55,118 nt of DNA from NCBI GenBank assembly GCA_032718475.1, contig JAUCBJ010001055.1, positions 1 to 55,118 on the forward strand. Reading direction: 5' to 3'. The DNA comes from Nemertoderma westbladi. Lineage: Eukaryota > Xenacoelomorpha > Nemertodermatida > Nemertodermatidae. Of the stretch, positions 1 to 9,300 are shown in pieces (the stretch's first letter is position 1; every line of letters starts with the position of its first letter). The notes beneath the pieces are model-generated. The model saw only the letters and a list, made by a program, of their open reading frames with translations, was not told the origin of the DNA and made no database searches. The translations under genes were made by a program, and so were the position numbers.

Positions 1-186
1 ACGCGCCACGGGTTTAATCACCTTCGGTACTACTCTGGTCGCGATTCGCAATATATTTCCCAATATTCCCTTTCCTCTCTGGCCGTGTCTAGCGAATACA
101 GTTCTAGAATTTAGATAGCGTGGTCTATAGCCACCCCTAAAATAGGGTAAACCACCAACCTTTTCTCTTTTCACTCTCTGATTCAT
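1..186 (-). CDS. Small basic Polinton protein, partial (core/pVI-pX-like candidate)
   Basis: An ATG at 184-186 opens 62 codons that are still open at base 1, so the window edge cuts the gene. The visible part is strongly basic: a Gly/Arg/Tyr-rich start (GGLPYFRGGYRPRY, about residues 11-24) and then an amphipathic stretch GILGNILRIATRVVPK (about 45-60). Small basic proteins with a Gly-rich start and an amphipathic helix are regular in Polintons and adintoviruses and have been compared with adenovirus core or minor proteins; membership here is inference. It follows the 264-aa ORF in the same direction after a 118-base gap, which fits a late structural cluster. Nothing in the visible part is broken. 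It could also be a lineage-specific basic protein with no adenoviral relative. Confidence 0.5.
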   Translation of the reverse strand, partial: MNQRVKREKVGGLPYFRGGYRPRYLNSRTVFARHGQRGKGILGNILRIATRVVPKVIKPVAR

Positions 187-304
187 TGTACACCCTGGCC
201 CACTGCTATATAGACCACCTCGAGACGCGTGAGTCGAGTGAGAGCCCAAACTCAAATTACAACAAGTTTTCATTTTTGCGAATATGTTTCAAATAAATTT
301 CCGA

Positions 305-1099
305 TTATTGTTTTTTTAAAATTAACGTTACAATCACCGTGCCGCTATTAAATTTTATATTTTCATTTTGATCGTCTTTCAATTCTATGTTTATTAACTC
401 GATATTATGAAGAGCAATAGGTTTATAATTAATTTTTGTAAATTCCTTATGAATTAATTGTCCACAGCTTCCCTCGTATGCAACACTTCTCAAAAGCGGT
501 TTAAGTTGATTACCTACTATGCTATTGGCACATATATTGGAATAAACATTTATATTGCTCATGACAAAGTGGACCGGGTTACGAATAATTAGAGGCTCCA
601 TTAACTCTGTCACATCAACGCGAGTTATCTGTAGATAGTCTCTAGTTTTTATTATATGTAACTTATTTTTATTAATGTAGTATTCACTCTCTAAACCTTT
701 TAAACCTAGCAACTCGATAAGTTTATTTCCATGGAACCTAATTTTTTGAGTATTCTTGAGCATCTGAATAGTAATATTATTATGTATTTCGCTATATTCT
801 AGCGATAAAAAATCTCCGATTCGTGTTGTATGCTTTAGTTGATTAATCATAACCTCAATGTCGCTATAGCAACCACCCGGAAGCATAAATTCACGCTTAG
901 TTCGACTACTATTCCACAGCGTAATTTTTACATTTTCCAGATTATGAACTGAAGCAGAGTATATTAATTCGGATAATCCAATAAACCATTCTCCTTTTAA
1001 CCGCAAGGGGGCAGCGAGCTCTACGTTGAAATTGGATGCAGTATTTAATGGGAAACGACCCGGAGAACTGTTTGAAGGTAAATATAATATTTTATACAT
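305..1099 (-). CDS. Polinton structural-protein candidate, 264 aa (paralogue of its neighbour)
   Basis: Uninterrupted 264-codon frame. The N-terminus has the pattern LPSNSSPGRFPLNTASNF ... GEWFIGLSELIYSAS (residues 7-50), and the C-terminal third has VYSNICANSIVGNQLKPLLR followed by a region ending SGTVIVTLILKK. The same landmarks, in the same order, occur in the 280-aa protein just upstream in transcription, so the two are diverged duplicates. Proteins of this type sit beside capsid genes in many animal Polintons; a penton or minor-capsid role is plausible but I cannot show it without structure prediction. Its ATG (1097-1099) precedes the stop of the upstream gene, giving an 8-base overlap that suggests tightly packed genes. 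No membrane segment or catalytic motif is evident. Confidence 0.6.
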   Translation of the reverse strand: MYKILYLPSNSSPGRFPLNTASNFNVELAAPLRLKGEWFIGLSELIYSASVHNLENVKITLWNSSRTKREFMLPGGCYSDIEVMINQLKHTTRIGDFLSLEYSEIHNNITIQMLKNTQKIRFHGNKLIELLGLKGLESEYYINKNKLHIIKTRDYLQITRVDVTELMEPLIIRNPVHFVMSNINVYSNICANSIVGNQLKPLLRSVAYEGSCGQLIHKEFTKINYKPIALHNIELINIELKDDQNENIKFNSGTVIVTLILKKQ

Positions 1100-1934
1100 T
1101 ACTATTATTATTTTTACTTCGTAAATGAAGGGTAATTAAAGTTGTTCCACCATTAAATAATAATAATTCTCCCTTTTCATTACGTATTTCAATATGTATC
1201 TGATTGATATAAGTTTTCGCTACTTTCTTATAATATATTTTCTTAAATTCTCTAGTAATATGACGCGATTGCTCCAATGTAATAGGTAGGGTTCTTAGTA
1301 AAGGAGCGGTTGTATTACCAATTATGCCATAAGTAACTATATCGCTATAAATAAACAGATTTTCTCTACCTCTGGTTAAATTGCAGGGAAAAGGACAAAT
1401 CAAGTTTATGAACCCTCTACGTCTTTCATGTTTTTGCTTGAGCGAAAGAATCCCTAGAGGCGATAATGAAATATCAAAATTTCTATACCATAAATCTAAC
1501 TTTTCTCTGTTTTCATCCACGTCAACCAATCGATCCAAGCCTAATATTATCTTTAGATCACCACTTATTTCGAATGAAAAGCGTGGCGGCAATCTTAGTA
1601 TCACTTGATTTGAACACTTTAAATAAATTAATTCTGGTAGGGAGGGGTGATCATTTTCTCTATTTATTCGATCCACTATAGCTTCTATGCTCCCATATAA
1701 ACCCGGCATGAAATTTATTATAGTTGACTGATGAATATCTCGATAAACAATAAATTGAGATTCTTCGACTAAATTATAGAAAGAACTAGAATACTGTATC
1801 TCACTCAGTCCCACTTCCATGTTTTCACTCAGAATTAACGTATATGGTAAGTCATTTGTAAATTTGGCCAATGTATTCCCTGGAAACTTTTCAGTTGGCC
1901 CATTACAGAATAGGCTTATATAAGTATCCATCAT
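1092..1934 (-). CDS. Polinton structural-protein candidate, 280 aa (paralogue of its neighbour)
   Basis: Uninterrupted 280-codon frame beginning with two Met codons, three bases after the integrase stop. Near the N-terminus it reads FPGNTLAKFTNDLP and then MEVGLSEIQYSSSFYNL (about residues 17-55), the same scaffold as the next protein. It continues with FMPGLYGSIEAIVDRIN and, near the end, IYSDIVTYGIIGNTTAPLLR and FNGGTTLITLHLR. The repeated layout in two adjacent genes indicates an old tandem duplication followed by strong divergence. Position between integrase and the small basic protein suits a virion component, possibly a jelly-roll minor capsid or attachment protein. This is inference from context and from comparable ORFs in other Polintons. 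No start signal can be confirmed. Confidence 0.6.
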   Translation of the reverse strand: MMDTYISLFCNGPTEKFPGNTLAKFTNDLPYTLILSENMEVGLSEIQYSSSFYNLVEESQFIVYRDIHQSTIINFMPGLYGSIEAIVDRINRENDHPSLPELIYLKCSNQVILRLPPRFSFEISGDLKIILGLDRLVDVDENREKLDLWYRNFDISLSPLGILSLKQKHERRRGFINLICPFPCNLTRGRENLFIYSDIVTYGIIGNTTAPLLRTLPITLEQSRHITREFKKIYYKKVAKTYINQIHIEIRNEKGELLLFNGGTTLITLHLRSKNNNSNV

Positions 1935-1937
1935 TAT

Positions 1938-3002
1938 CTATTTCCGTAGTTGAGACTGTTTTATCCAGGTTGCGCGCTTATAACCTTTAAATTTAACAAG
2001 ATATTCCAGCTCAGCTCCTCTGTTTCTCGATTTTACTATGTTATCGATTGCTAATATGTTGCTCTTTTGCTGAACTCTCTGAATTTCTTCTGGGTAGAAG
2101 CTTCCCTCAATCTCACGGCCCACGGCGTCTTTTACATGATACATTGCGATCGGGAATCTATCCATTCTTATCCTCGCGATTGTGAAAATTTCCGTTGTCC
2201 AACCTTGAATATAGCCTTTCTCAAATTTATTTTTAGAAATATTTAACCTCACACTGTCTCCTATTTTAAAGACTGGAGGGGAAACTTTAATTTTAGAGAG
2301 GTCTCCATATAGTTTTTTACGTACTTTATCCTCATTTGTTTTATTTACATGTAACGGTGCCATACCAATTGAACGATGTTTCGATTTATTATAGGCTACT
2401 AGTATTTCCGGCAATATTTTAAGCCATTTAAAATTTTTGCGTCGATTAAATATTTTGAACATTTTCGTTTTCAGAGTTCTATTAAATCTTTCGCAGATTG
2501 CAGCCTTAAATTGAGACCGGGTTGTATAGTACCTCACCTTTTTTAGTTTCAAATAATCCAAAACCAGTTTATTATCAAATTCCAAGCCTTGATCTGTACA
2601 CAAATTTCTAGGTGTTTCATCATTAAATATTGTTTCTAGAACACGCTTAATTTCTTTTCCCGTTTTTCGTTTCAGGGGTAAAGCCCATCCACGCTTACTA
2701 AAGCAGTTTATTGCGGTCAAAATATATCCATAATCAGAATTTGTTTCCCGATGTTGTTGCATATCAATCAGATCCGCTTGAATTGTGTCGCTTATACCAT
2801 AAAAATACATGCGACTCGTAGGGAAATGTTTTCGCGCCGGTGCATGTAGAGTGTAATTAGATTCACCTTGCAACCATTTTTTGACTATAGCTGGTTTGAT
2901 TTTTGTTGCAGTACTTAGTTTTTTTTGACTTGAAAATCCCGCAACATTTGAAACGCTGTAGTAAATTTTGCGTAACTTGCGGTCCACAATCTTGCTCGTC
3001 AT
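1938..3002 (-). CDS. Polinton retroviral-type integrase with chromodomain
   Basis: 354-aa integrase, expected to insert linear element DNA into the host genome. The catalytic core (rve fold) shows QADLIDM (D77), CTDQGLEF (D137) and CERFNRTLK (E171), a complete DDE triad with the last two acidic residues 34 positions apart. The region SDYGYILTAINCFSKRGWALPLK is typical of Polinton integrases. No clear N-terminal HHCC zinc finger is visible, as is common in this group. The last about 55 residues (LEYLVKFKGYKRATWIKQ) form a chromodomain, which in related integrases can bind modified histones and steer insertion. The frame is open from ATG to stop. It starts 76 bases after the small 65-aa gene and ends three bases before the 280-aa gene. 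Neighbour genes identify the element as Maverick/Polinton rather than a Ty3/gypsy LTR element. Confidence 0.93.
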   Translation of the reverse strand: MTSKIVDRKLRKIYYSVSNVAGFSSQKKLSTATKIKPAIVKKWLQGESNYTLHAPARKHFPTSRMYFYGISDTIQADLIDMQQHRETNSDYGYILTAINCFSKRGWALPLKRKTGKEIKRVLETIFNDETPRNLCTDQGLEFDNKLVLDYLKLKKVRYYTTRSQFKAAICERFNRTLKTKMFKIFNRRKNFKWLKILPEILVAYNKSKHRSIGMAPLHVNKTNEDKVRKKLYGDLSKIKVSPPVFKIGDSVRLNISKNKFEKGYIQGWTTEIFTIARIRMDRFPIAMYHVKDAVGREIEGSFYPEEIQRVQQKSNILAIDNIVKSRNRGAELEYLVKFKGYKRATWIKQSQLRK

Positions 3003-3077
3003 AGCTATTACTAACTGTTCTAGAATTACATAGACAATGAAGGTTACAGGTTACCGTTAATCTTTTTATCCATGACA

Positions 3078-3275
3078 TTATATATATCTACTCTTTCGGG
3101 TGTAATCGAATAACCTCAACACCCTTCCTTTTCTTTCGTTTATTGTTTGCCTATTTCGACTTTTTATGACCGTTCTTTTTTTGGTTGTTTTTATTTTTTG
3201 GGAAAATGGAGTTGTTTTTGACTTTATTATATTATATTGTTCAGGTGTTACTAAATATAATTTTTTAAAAGACAT
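3078..3275 (-). CDS. Small conserved-type Polinton protein, 65 aa
   Basis: A 65-codon basic protein starting MSFKKLYLVTPEQYNIIKSK and rich in Lys, Arg and Thr afterwards. Its ATG overlaps the stop codon of the preceding gene (TAATG), an arrangement that supports real co-expression rather than a chance ORF. Many Polintons and adintoviruses have a short protein in this place with a similar Lys-Lys ... Leu-Val ... Tyr opening; the function is not known to me. No membrane segment, Cys cluster or enzyme motif is present. The basic composition would suit a DNA-associated core protein, but that is inference. Confidence 0.5.
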   Translation of the reverse strand: MSFKKLYLVTPEQYNIIKSKTTPFSQKIKTTKKRTVIKSRNRQTINERKGRVLRLFDYTRKSRYI

Positions 3276-3616
3276 TACGTAAGCGCGGTAGCTACGGTTG
3301 TTGCGATTTCTGTGGCACCAAGCAACAGGGGCAATAAAAGTGGCAAAAATCCGCCAAATTGAGATAGTGTTTTACGTTGAAAGGTTAATGATTTTTTTGC
3401 TTTCAGTTTACGCATATTATTTTTAAAGGGTGCTAATTTCTTTAAAATTCGATTATTGATATGCAAATTTCCGAAAAGAGTATTTAGAGTCACATTAACA
3501 AGAAGGCGAATCAACTCGTTGCTTGCTTTATGTCGTATAAAAAATCCTCTTGCAACCGCGCTACTATTTCTCAGGAATGTTAATTCTTTCCTATGTTTTC
3601 GTATATTGAGATCCAT
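3275..3616 (-). CDS. Polinton basic protein with Gly-rich hydrophobic tail (pX-like)
   Basis: I start this 113-aa protein at the ATG at 3614-3616; the frame is open upstream to 3748, but that part is hydrophobic and overlaps the ATPase gene. The protein is basic throughout and ends with RKTLSQFGGFLPLLLPLLLG followed by a short polar tail. A Lys/Arg-rich body, then a basic linker, then GGFLxxLLxPLL is a recognisable recurring Polinton ORF that has been likened to adenovirus core protein X. The hydrophobic end could contact membranes or capsid; this is inference. It sits between the packaging ATPase and the 65-aa gene, overlapping the latter by one base (TAATG). The sequence is intact. Confidence 0.6.
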   Translation of the reverse strand: MDLNIRKHRKELTFLRNSSAVARGFFIRHKASNELIRLLVNVTLNTLFGNLHINNRILKKLAPFKNNMRKLKAKKSLTFQRKTLSQFGGFLPLLLPLLLGATEIATTVATALT

Positions 3617-3728
3617 AACTGCTCTAGAATACGCATAACAAGAAGAATTTTTTTGGTATAGTATAACAAATAAAGATAAACTATTATACAATAGCAGACA
3701 ATTGGCAACAATAACATTTTTACGAATA

Positions 3729-4355
3729 TTACAAAGGCTGATAAACACAGTGTTCCATCGTGAATAGATTAGCCCTTATCCGCAGATTTTCTGGAGTCTG
3801 TTGATGAAAGTCGATTAAAAGCGGATTGAATGCTTGCTGTGTAACGTCGTGGTAAGCGCTAATTAAAAATTTTGGATTATTTGGGTTCATCTGATAGGCT
3901 AAGGTTCTGATCTGTGTTAAATCATGCAGATTCTTAAATAGTAAAAAATAGGTAGAGTTAATAGATCGAGTACGTGCTTCCCCTCCTTTCTGAAATAGGT
4001 TTTGCGTTAAAAAAATAACAAAAGAATGCATATGGCGCGCGACTTTGGTAAATAAAATTGTTGTTTGCTTTGAATTCTCTAGCTCAGACATTAAATCATC
4101 GAATATAATCACACTCTGTCTTTTTACATTTTGATTAAAGTGTTCCGGAATTTCATTTAAGGTAGTAATATTGACACCTTTCACAATCGGTTTAGTTTGC
4201 CCATATATCCAAATAATCTCTGATGGTTGCGCGTCAAAAATTTGCTTGCTATTATGTAATATTTGCTCCAAATATGTAGTTTTACCACTGCCAGAAGGGC
4301 CAGCCATTAACATTGTGGCACCAAACCTAAACCGTACATCTATAGGCCCACTCAT
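3729..4355 (-). CDS. Polinton A32/FtsK-HerA-type genome-packaging ATPase
   Basis: About 208 aa from the ATG at 4353-4355; the frame is open to another ATG at 4403, but the inner start gives the usual short leader. It shows Walker A GPSGSGKTTYLEQIL near the N-terminus and Walker B SVIIFDDLM, followed by a sensor-like region VIFLTQNLFQKG. This matches the small A32-like packaging ATPases of Polintons, virophages and large DNA viruses, which pump the genome into preformed capsids. The residues needed for ATP binding and hydrolysis are present and the frame is unbroken. It is the first gene after the repeat-filled gap, and with the downstream basic, structural and integrase genes it forms the packaging/virion half of the element. 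Confidence 0.9.
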   Translation of the reverse strand: MSGPIDVRFRFGATMLMAGPSGSGKTTYLEQILHNSKQIFDAQPSEIIWIYGQTKPIVKGVNITTLNEIPEHFNQNVKRQSVIIFDDLMSELENSKQTTILFTKVARHMHSFVIFLTQNLFQKGGEARTRSINSTYFLLFKNLHDLTQIRTLAYQMNPNNPKFLISAYHDVTQQAFNPLLIDFHQQTPENLRIRANLFTMEHCVYQPL

Positions 4356-4561
4356 TATTATACTGTAGTTCGATCCAATAAGGACTGACTTGAAGATTAA
4401 CATTTGTTTAGTAAGAATAAGAAAAATTAACAGCTCGTATATTGTAATTTATTGCTCATATGCAATATAACTCGAATATTTCTGTTTTTTATATTATAGA
4501 TAATAATTGTAACATAAATTTATAATTTAACACAAATATAATGTGAAAATTCACTTTAACA
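4356..4561. other. AT-rich leader between ATPase and repeat array
   Basis: No gene seen. On the minus strand this is the stretch just upstream of the ATPase gene. It is AT-rich, includes a pyrimidine-rich run on that strand (TTTTTCTTATTCTTAC near 4415-4432), and probably holds the promoter or 5' leader of the virion-gene cluster. No TATA box at a convincing distance was found. Confidence 0.3.
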
Positions 4562-5735
4562 TAGAGTAACTAAACTAAACACAAAATAGGAAAAACAGAA
4601 GGTCACGGGCTCAATCCCTACTCGTATCCCGTTTTATGGAAAATAAACAGGAGGTCATAGGTTCAATCCCTACTCGCGACCATTATAAATCCAACACAAA
4701 ATAAGTTAAACCAGGGTTCGAATCCTAATCATGAAAATATAAAAAGTAAACATAGAATAACTAGAGTAACTAAACTAAACACAAAATAGGAAAAACAGAA
4801 GGTCGCGGGCTCAATCCCTACTCGTATCCCGTTTTATGGAAAATAAACAGGAGGTCATAGGTTCAATCCCTACTCGCGACCATTATAAATCCAACACAAA
4901 ATAAGTTAAACCAGGGTTCGAATCCTAATCATGAAAATATAAAAAGTAAACATAGAATAACTAGAGTAACTAAACTAAACATAAAATAGGAAAAACAGAA
5001 GGTCACGGGCTCAATCCCTACTCGTATCCCGTTTTATGGAAAATAAACAGGAGGTCATAGGTTCAATCCCTACTCGCGACCATTATAAAACCAACACAAA
5101 ATAAGTTAAACCAGGGTTCGAATCCTAATCATGAAAATATAAAAAGTAAACATAGAATAACTAGACTAAACTAAACACAAAATAGGATAAACAGATGGTC
5201 ACGGGTTCAATCCCTACTCGCGATCAATATAAAACCAACACAAAATAAGTTAACCATAGAATAACTAGAGTACCTAAACTAAACACAAAATAGGATAAAC
5301 AGATGGTCACAGGTTCGATCCCTAGTCGTATCCCATTTTATGGAAAATAAACAGGAGGTCATAGGTTCAATCCCTACTCGCAACCATTATAAAACCAATA
5401 CAAAATAAGATAAACCAGGGTTCGAATCCTAGCCATGAAAATATAAAAAGTAAACATAGAATAACTAGACTAAACTAAACATAAATTAGGAAAACATATG
5501 GTCACGGGCTCAATCCCTACTCGTATCCCGTTTTATGGGAATTATAAAAAGTAGACACAAAATAGGAAAAACAGCTGGTCACGGGTTCAAGCCCTACTCG
5601 CGACCATTATAAAACCAACACAAAATAAGTTAAACCAGGGTTCGAGTCCTACTAATGCAATTATAAAAAGTAGGTAACACGGATGGTCACAGATTCAAAC
5701 CCTACTCACGGAAAAATAAAAACCAACACAAAATA
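4562..5735 (+). repeat. 200-bp tandem repeats carrying tRNA B-box-like motifs
   Basis: Three almost identical 200-bp units (4562-4761, 4762-4961, 4962-5161) differ by only a few bases. They are followed by shortened and rearranged copies to about 5735. Each full unit carries three plus-strand segments that look like the 3' half of a tRNA: GGCTCAATCCC, AGGTTCAATCCCTACTCGCG and AGGGTTCGAATCC. The last two match the RNA polymerase III B-box consensus GWTCRANNC and lie near short acceptor-like strings such as CGCGACC. No A-box or full cloverleaf accompanies them, so these are not tRNA genes. The array fills the gap between the ATPase and the TBP-like gene. High unit identity means recent amplification or homogenisation. 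Confidence 0.85.
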
Positions 5736-5775
5736 AATAATATAGTAAACTTTCATGTATACCATAGTAAATAAA

Positions 5776-6282
5776 CTAATTTAATAATAAAGTTTGTAAA
5801 ATAGATAATGATTCGGGGAATTCACCGGCTGGACACATGGAAACGATTTTATTACTATGAAATACACTGAAATATGCACGTCCTATATATATTCTAATCG
5901 CGCAAAATAATTCGGGGGTATAGCTAATAAATATTGCTTTATTATTAATTGTATGATGTCCACATTTTTTCATTAATAATTTAAAATTAACACTTGGAAA
6001 AATAATAGTTCGTGTTTCGGTATTAAGTTTCAAATTTTGCAATTGCATCCCGATAGTTTGTTTTAAATAAAGCAATTCACTAGCTAAATTATTGCAAAGG
6101 CCTACAATTGTTACTGCGCCGCTGGGAAATAGCATTAAAGTTGAATCGTCACCTTTGTAGATAAACATGTTTGGTTTTAAGCAACTTTGACCTATAATTT
6201 GCTGTGAAATTTTATCTAGTTCAAATTTGGCAATGTTTTTTCCGGTAAACTGTTTATTGGTTATTTCTATTTTGTAGCTCAA
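5776..6282 (-). CDS. TBP-like (two-repeat) protein of the Polinton, 168 aa
   Basis: Open frame of 168 codons with no obvious enzyme motif. Two halves resemble the repeated fold of TATA-binding protein. The first has STLMLFPSGAVTIVGL followed by a helix-like run. The second has YTPELFCAIRI, then YFSVFHSNKIVSMC and a final helix-like stretch. Both recall the TBP signature (PELFPGLI ... IFSSGKIVxTGA ... helix) in the right order and spacing for about 85 residues per repeat. This is my own pattern match, not a search result. The frame starts at TTG with no upstream ATG before a stop; a strong 3' splice-site-like sequence ends at 6292, so the true start may lie in an upstream exon, or at Met38. 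It sits 24 bases beyond the polymerase stop. Role as an element-specific transcription factor is inference. Confidence 0.55.
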   Translation of the reverse strand: MSYKIEITNKQFTGKNIAKFELDKISQQIIGQSCLKPNMFIYKGDDSTLMLFPSGAVTIVGLCNNLASELLYLKQTIGMQLQNLKLNTETRTIIFPSVNFKLLMKKCGHHTINNKAIFISYTPELFCAIRIYIGRAYFSVFHSNKIVSMCPAGEFPESLSILQTLLLN

Positions 6283-6289
6283 TTTCTTA

Positions 6290-6310
6290 TTCTAGAAAAA
6301 TTAAATTAAA
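6290..6310 (-). promoter_or_regulatory. Putative 3' splice acceptor before the TBP-like gene
   Basis: On the minus strand a T-rich run ends in TTTTTCTAG and is followed directly by the open frame of the TBP-like gene. The same TTTTTCTAGA occurs seven bases before the polymerase ATG. A pyrimidine tract plus YAG is what a spliceosomal acceptor looks like. This would explain the absence of an ATG at the start of the TBP-like frame. Confidence 0.4.
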
Positions 6311-9300
6311 TTCTAGTAGGGGGGATTACTACTCGTTTCGTCGGTCTAACAAGCTTAGTGCTATAGTGCCCGTATGGTTTGCTGCTATATTTACTACTCC
6401 AATATGATTTCGTATCCCAGAGCGTTAGTGCCTTCTTATAGACATGACCAGTAAAAATTTGATGCTTTCTAGAAGTGAAGGTAGAGTTATAGCGGAAGAG
6501 CATTGCCTCGTTTTCAAAACAGTCTGCATAATCCTCGTGTGTTAGTTGCTTAGTGACAACAGATCTAGATACACCTTTGGCGGTTTTCTTGATTGGGGCA
6601 TCGTAGGATTGAAAACTATAGACCTTTGGTTTAAGGAAAACCCACTGTTTATACTGCAAACCGCAGCTCTCATCTTTTATGAAGCCGAGAGCCGCTTTAT
6701 GTTTAATGGTATAGAGTGGATGTGTTGTACTGTAGTTGGAAGTATCTAGGAAACCACCCTCAAACATTGCCCGTAGAAAGGTTAGCTGTGGTGTATTAGT
6801 TACGCTTAGCATTAGAGAATCCGTGTCACCGGCTAGACAGCGAATCTGGCAACCCAGTTTTTGTTCTAGAGGCTTCAGTTTGTTGTAAAATAGGTCGTAC
6901 ATCTGTAGCTTAGATAGATCTAGTATAGTGCAACCGATGAACACGCCCTGATTTAGGCAAACAGCCTCTTTAGTGAAAGTATGACCACTCAAGTTGGGGG
7001 TAAAGACAACAAACGATTCGTGGTTGGGCTTGGCTAAGAGCAAATCGCATTGTTCGTCGCTATTGCATAACCTGAAAGAAACGCGGTCTCTAACCTTTTG
7101 GAGGCATTTCCCATACAAGGCATTGTTCATCAACTTATAAAATAGGACCTCGAATGGGTTATTTGCCGACTGTCTTTTATTCGTATTAAAACTAATGTAG
7201 TCCTTGAAAATATATTTTTGTGAAAAAGAGTAGACCCTGTGAACTTGTGTAAGTTTAAGACCGAGCTTCAAATAGAGCTGAAGTAGCTTAATATGGATAC
7301 CGTATTCAACCTTATTAAACTGATGTAGTAGTAGCTTAGTACAGGTATCGTTGTATGGTCTACAGGTAGCCGTATCGGTGAGATTGTAATGCTCCCAAAG
7401 ATCTTCCATGTATTCGCTAAGAAAGGATTTAGGGACTGACATCTTCTCCACTCCTAGAGGTAGATCGGCGGTCAAATCATGAATTTCTTTTGGGTAATGT
7501 AGATCAACTATGCAATAATAACCAGTGTCCCCACTCGCGTCTACTGTAGCTAGGTCTATGGGGGTAGTTACGAGTTTAATATTAGCGTAGGGAAGTTTCT
7601 GGCTCAGGGCGCAGCCGTAAAGGTTATTCGCATCGATGGGAATTAGATATTTCTCGGGGAGACTGGAGTCGTAGTCGGGTTTATCGGGGATATTTGCGTC
7701 TACGGAATGTGTATTCAAGAATACTAGACCACCCCTAATATTTGTTTCAAAGTCCGAGTAGATGGAAGCGTCTGATAGTAATTGAATTTCTGATTGCGTG
7801 AATTTCAGCGCCGCGTCGTAAGTTAATCCAGGGGCAGTGAAGTACATTAGGGGCTCGAGTCCATAATTAGTAAGACAGAGGGATCGGAACTGCTCGAAAG
7901 TATCAGCCAATAGGGTAACGTCTAGAACCAAATAGCCAATCATATAGTCGAAGATTGTTAGGCAGTTTAATTCATCCCAAGTAGTAAGCGCGTGCTGATA
8001 GTTGTCTGCGCTACATTGTTCCAATTTGAGATCATTATAGAAGCTTTCTATTGGGGGGAGTGTAGTTTCGTATAGGTTTGAAATATTTTGAATGTAGGAA
8101 TATGGGAATACGCCCTTGTTTTTTATTGTGTTATCGCTAATGATGGGATAGAGTCGGGTCATTTGAGCTAGTGTATGGGGTATGGCTGTTGCTAGGTTAC
8201 TGTTATTTTTAGTGAGATAGCTACTAAGATTATCTAGGCTGGCAGTCATAAACTGATAGGAATCTAGAAAATTAATGGAGATACTTTCTTTAGCGTTGGC
8301 TGTTGGTGTACTCGGATCGATTGGGAAGCTAACTTTAAGGTGAATATAAGTTTCGGTGTTTTTTGGTATTACAGTCATTTTCCAGTGTGTTCTAGAACTA
8401 TCGGTCATTCCTTCTTTTAGCAGTAAATGCATATCGAATTTCCTCAAGTTATGAAATATAATATAAAAATTATTCCGTTTTAGGGAAAGTTTCCTGTTGC
8501 AGCTAACGCAAGAAGCCCCTCGATACTCCCCGCTATAATGATCGTGATCGCGGACTTTGGTGCTGAGATTGTCATTGAGGTTTAAATTATGAGAATCGGG
8601 GGTTAAATTACAGTTGCAGACGTAGCATTGTGTAGCGTTATTAAAGTCAGTTTGTTGGCTAGTAGTGAGTTGCATGGGGGCGTGCGTGTTTGTACTAGAA
8701 ATGGACCAATCGTATAACTCCCTACAATGACTTTCCATAGCAGTTAGAAAGTCGCGCATTACGTGGTTACTGCCATCGTCGCGGAAAATTTGAACATCTG
8801 TTTTAGGAGGGTTAATTAATTTCTGATTTGGTACTGTATAAAAGGCTGCCGCGCTAGCTATATGTTTCTGTGGGAGTTTAATATTGTTTGTAGGTTCTAG
8901 AATAGTTTCAATGTCGGCGTATATACAGAAAGGAGGGGATAGAGTCTTATCGTACCTGTCAAATTTAACCAAGAGATTTTCGGGCATATACTCGAGTTGG
9001 CGTTTACCCGTATAGCACTGCTCTCGATGTTCTTCCAATGATTTGTCAGTGTAAAAGCCTCTGAGACAGCATTCGCAGTGCGTCTTGTTACTGTTAGAAT
9101 CTTTTGAATTTATTAGTCTATCTATGTCAGTAATAGCTACATAGTGGGCGGGGTTTTTGCTTGTGGCTTCGATAAATAATAAATTTAGTACAGTTTTACC
9201 GGAACAGTGCGCGCTATCTGGTTGACTTAGAATGGACAGTTCTTCCGTATTACTCCAATAGAGAAGGTTTATACAGTATATAGGGTTGGCTTTCAGAAAC

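Noticed and set aside
205-213. CTATATAGC on the minus strand as a TATA box for the partial basic ORF.
   Set aside because: It lies only about 20 bases before the ATG, so a normal start site would fall at or after the ATG; not enough to call a promoter.
4562-5735. Regular repeats with near-constant units, looked at as a CRISPR array or tRNA cluster.
   Set aside because: The repeats are contiguous 200-bp tandem units without spacers, in a eukaryotic element, and no full tRNA cloverleaf can be formed.
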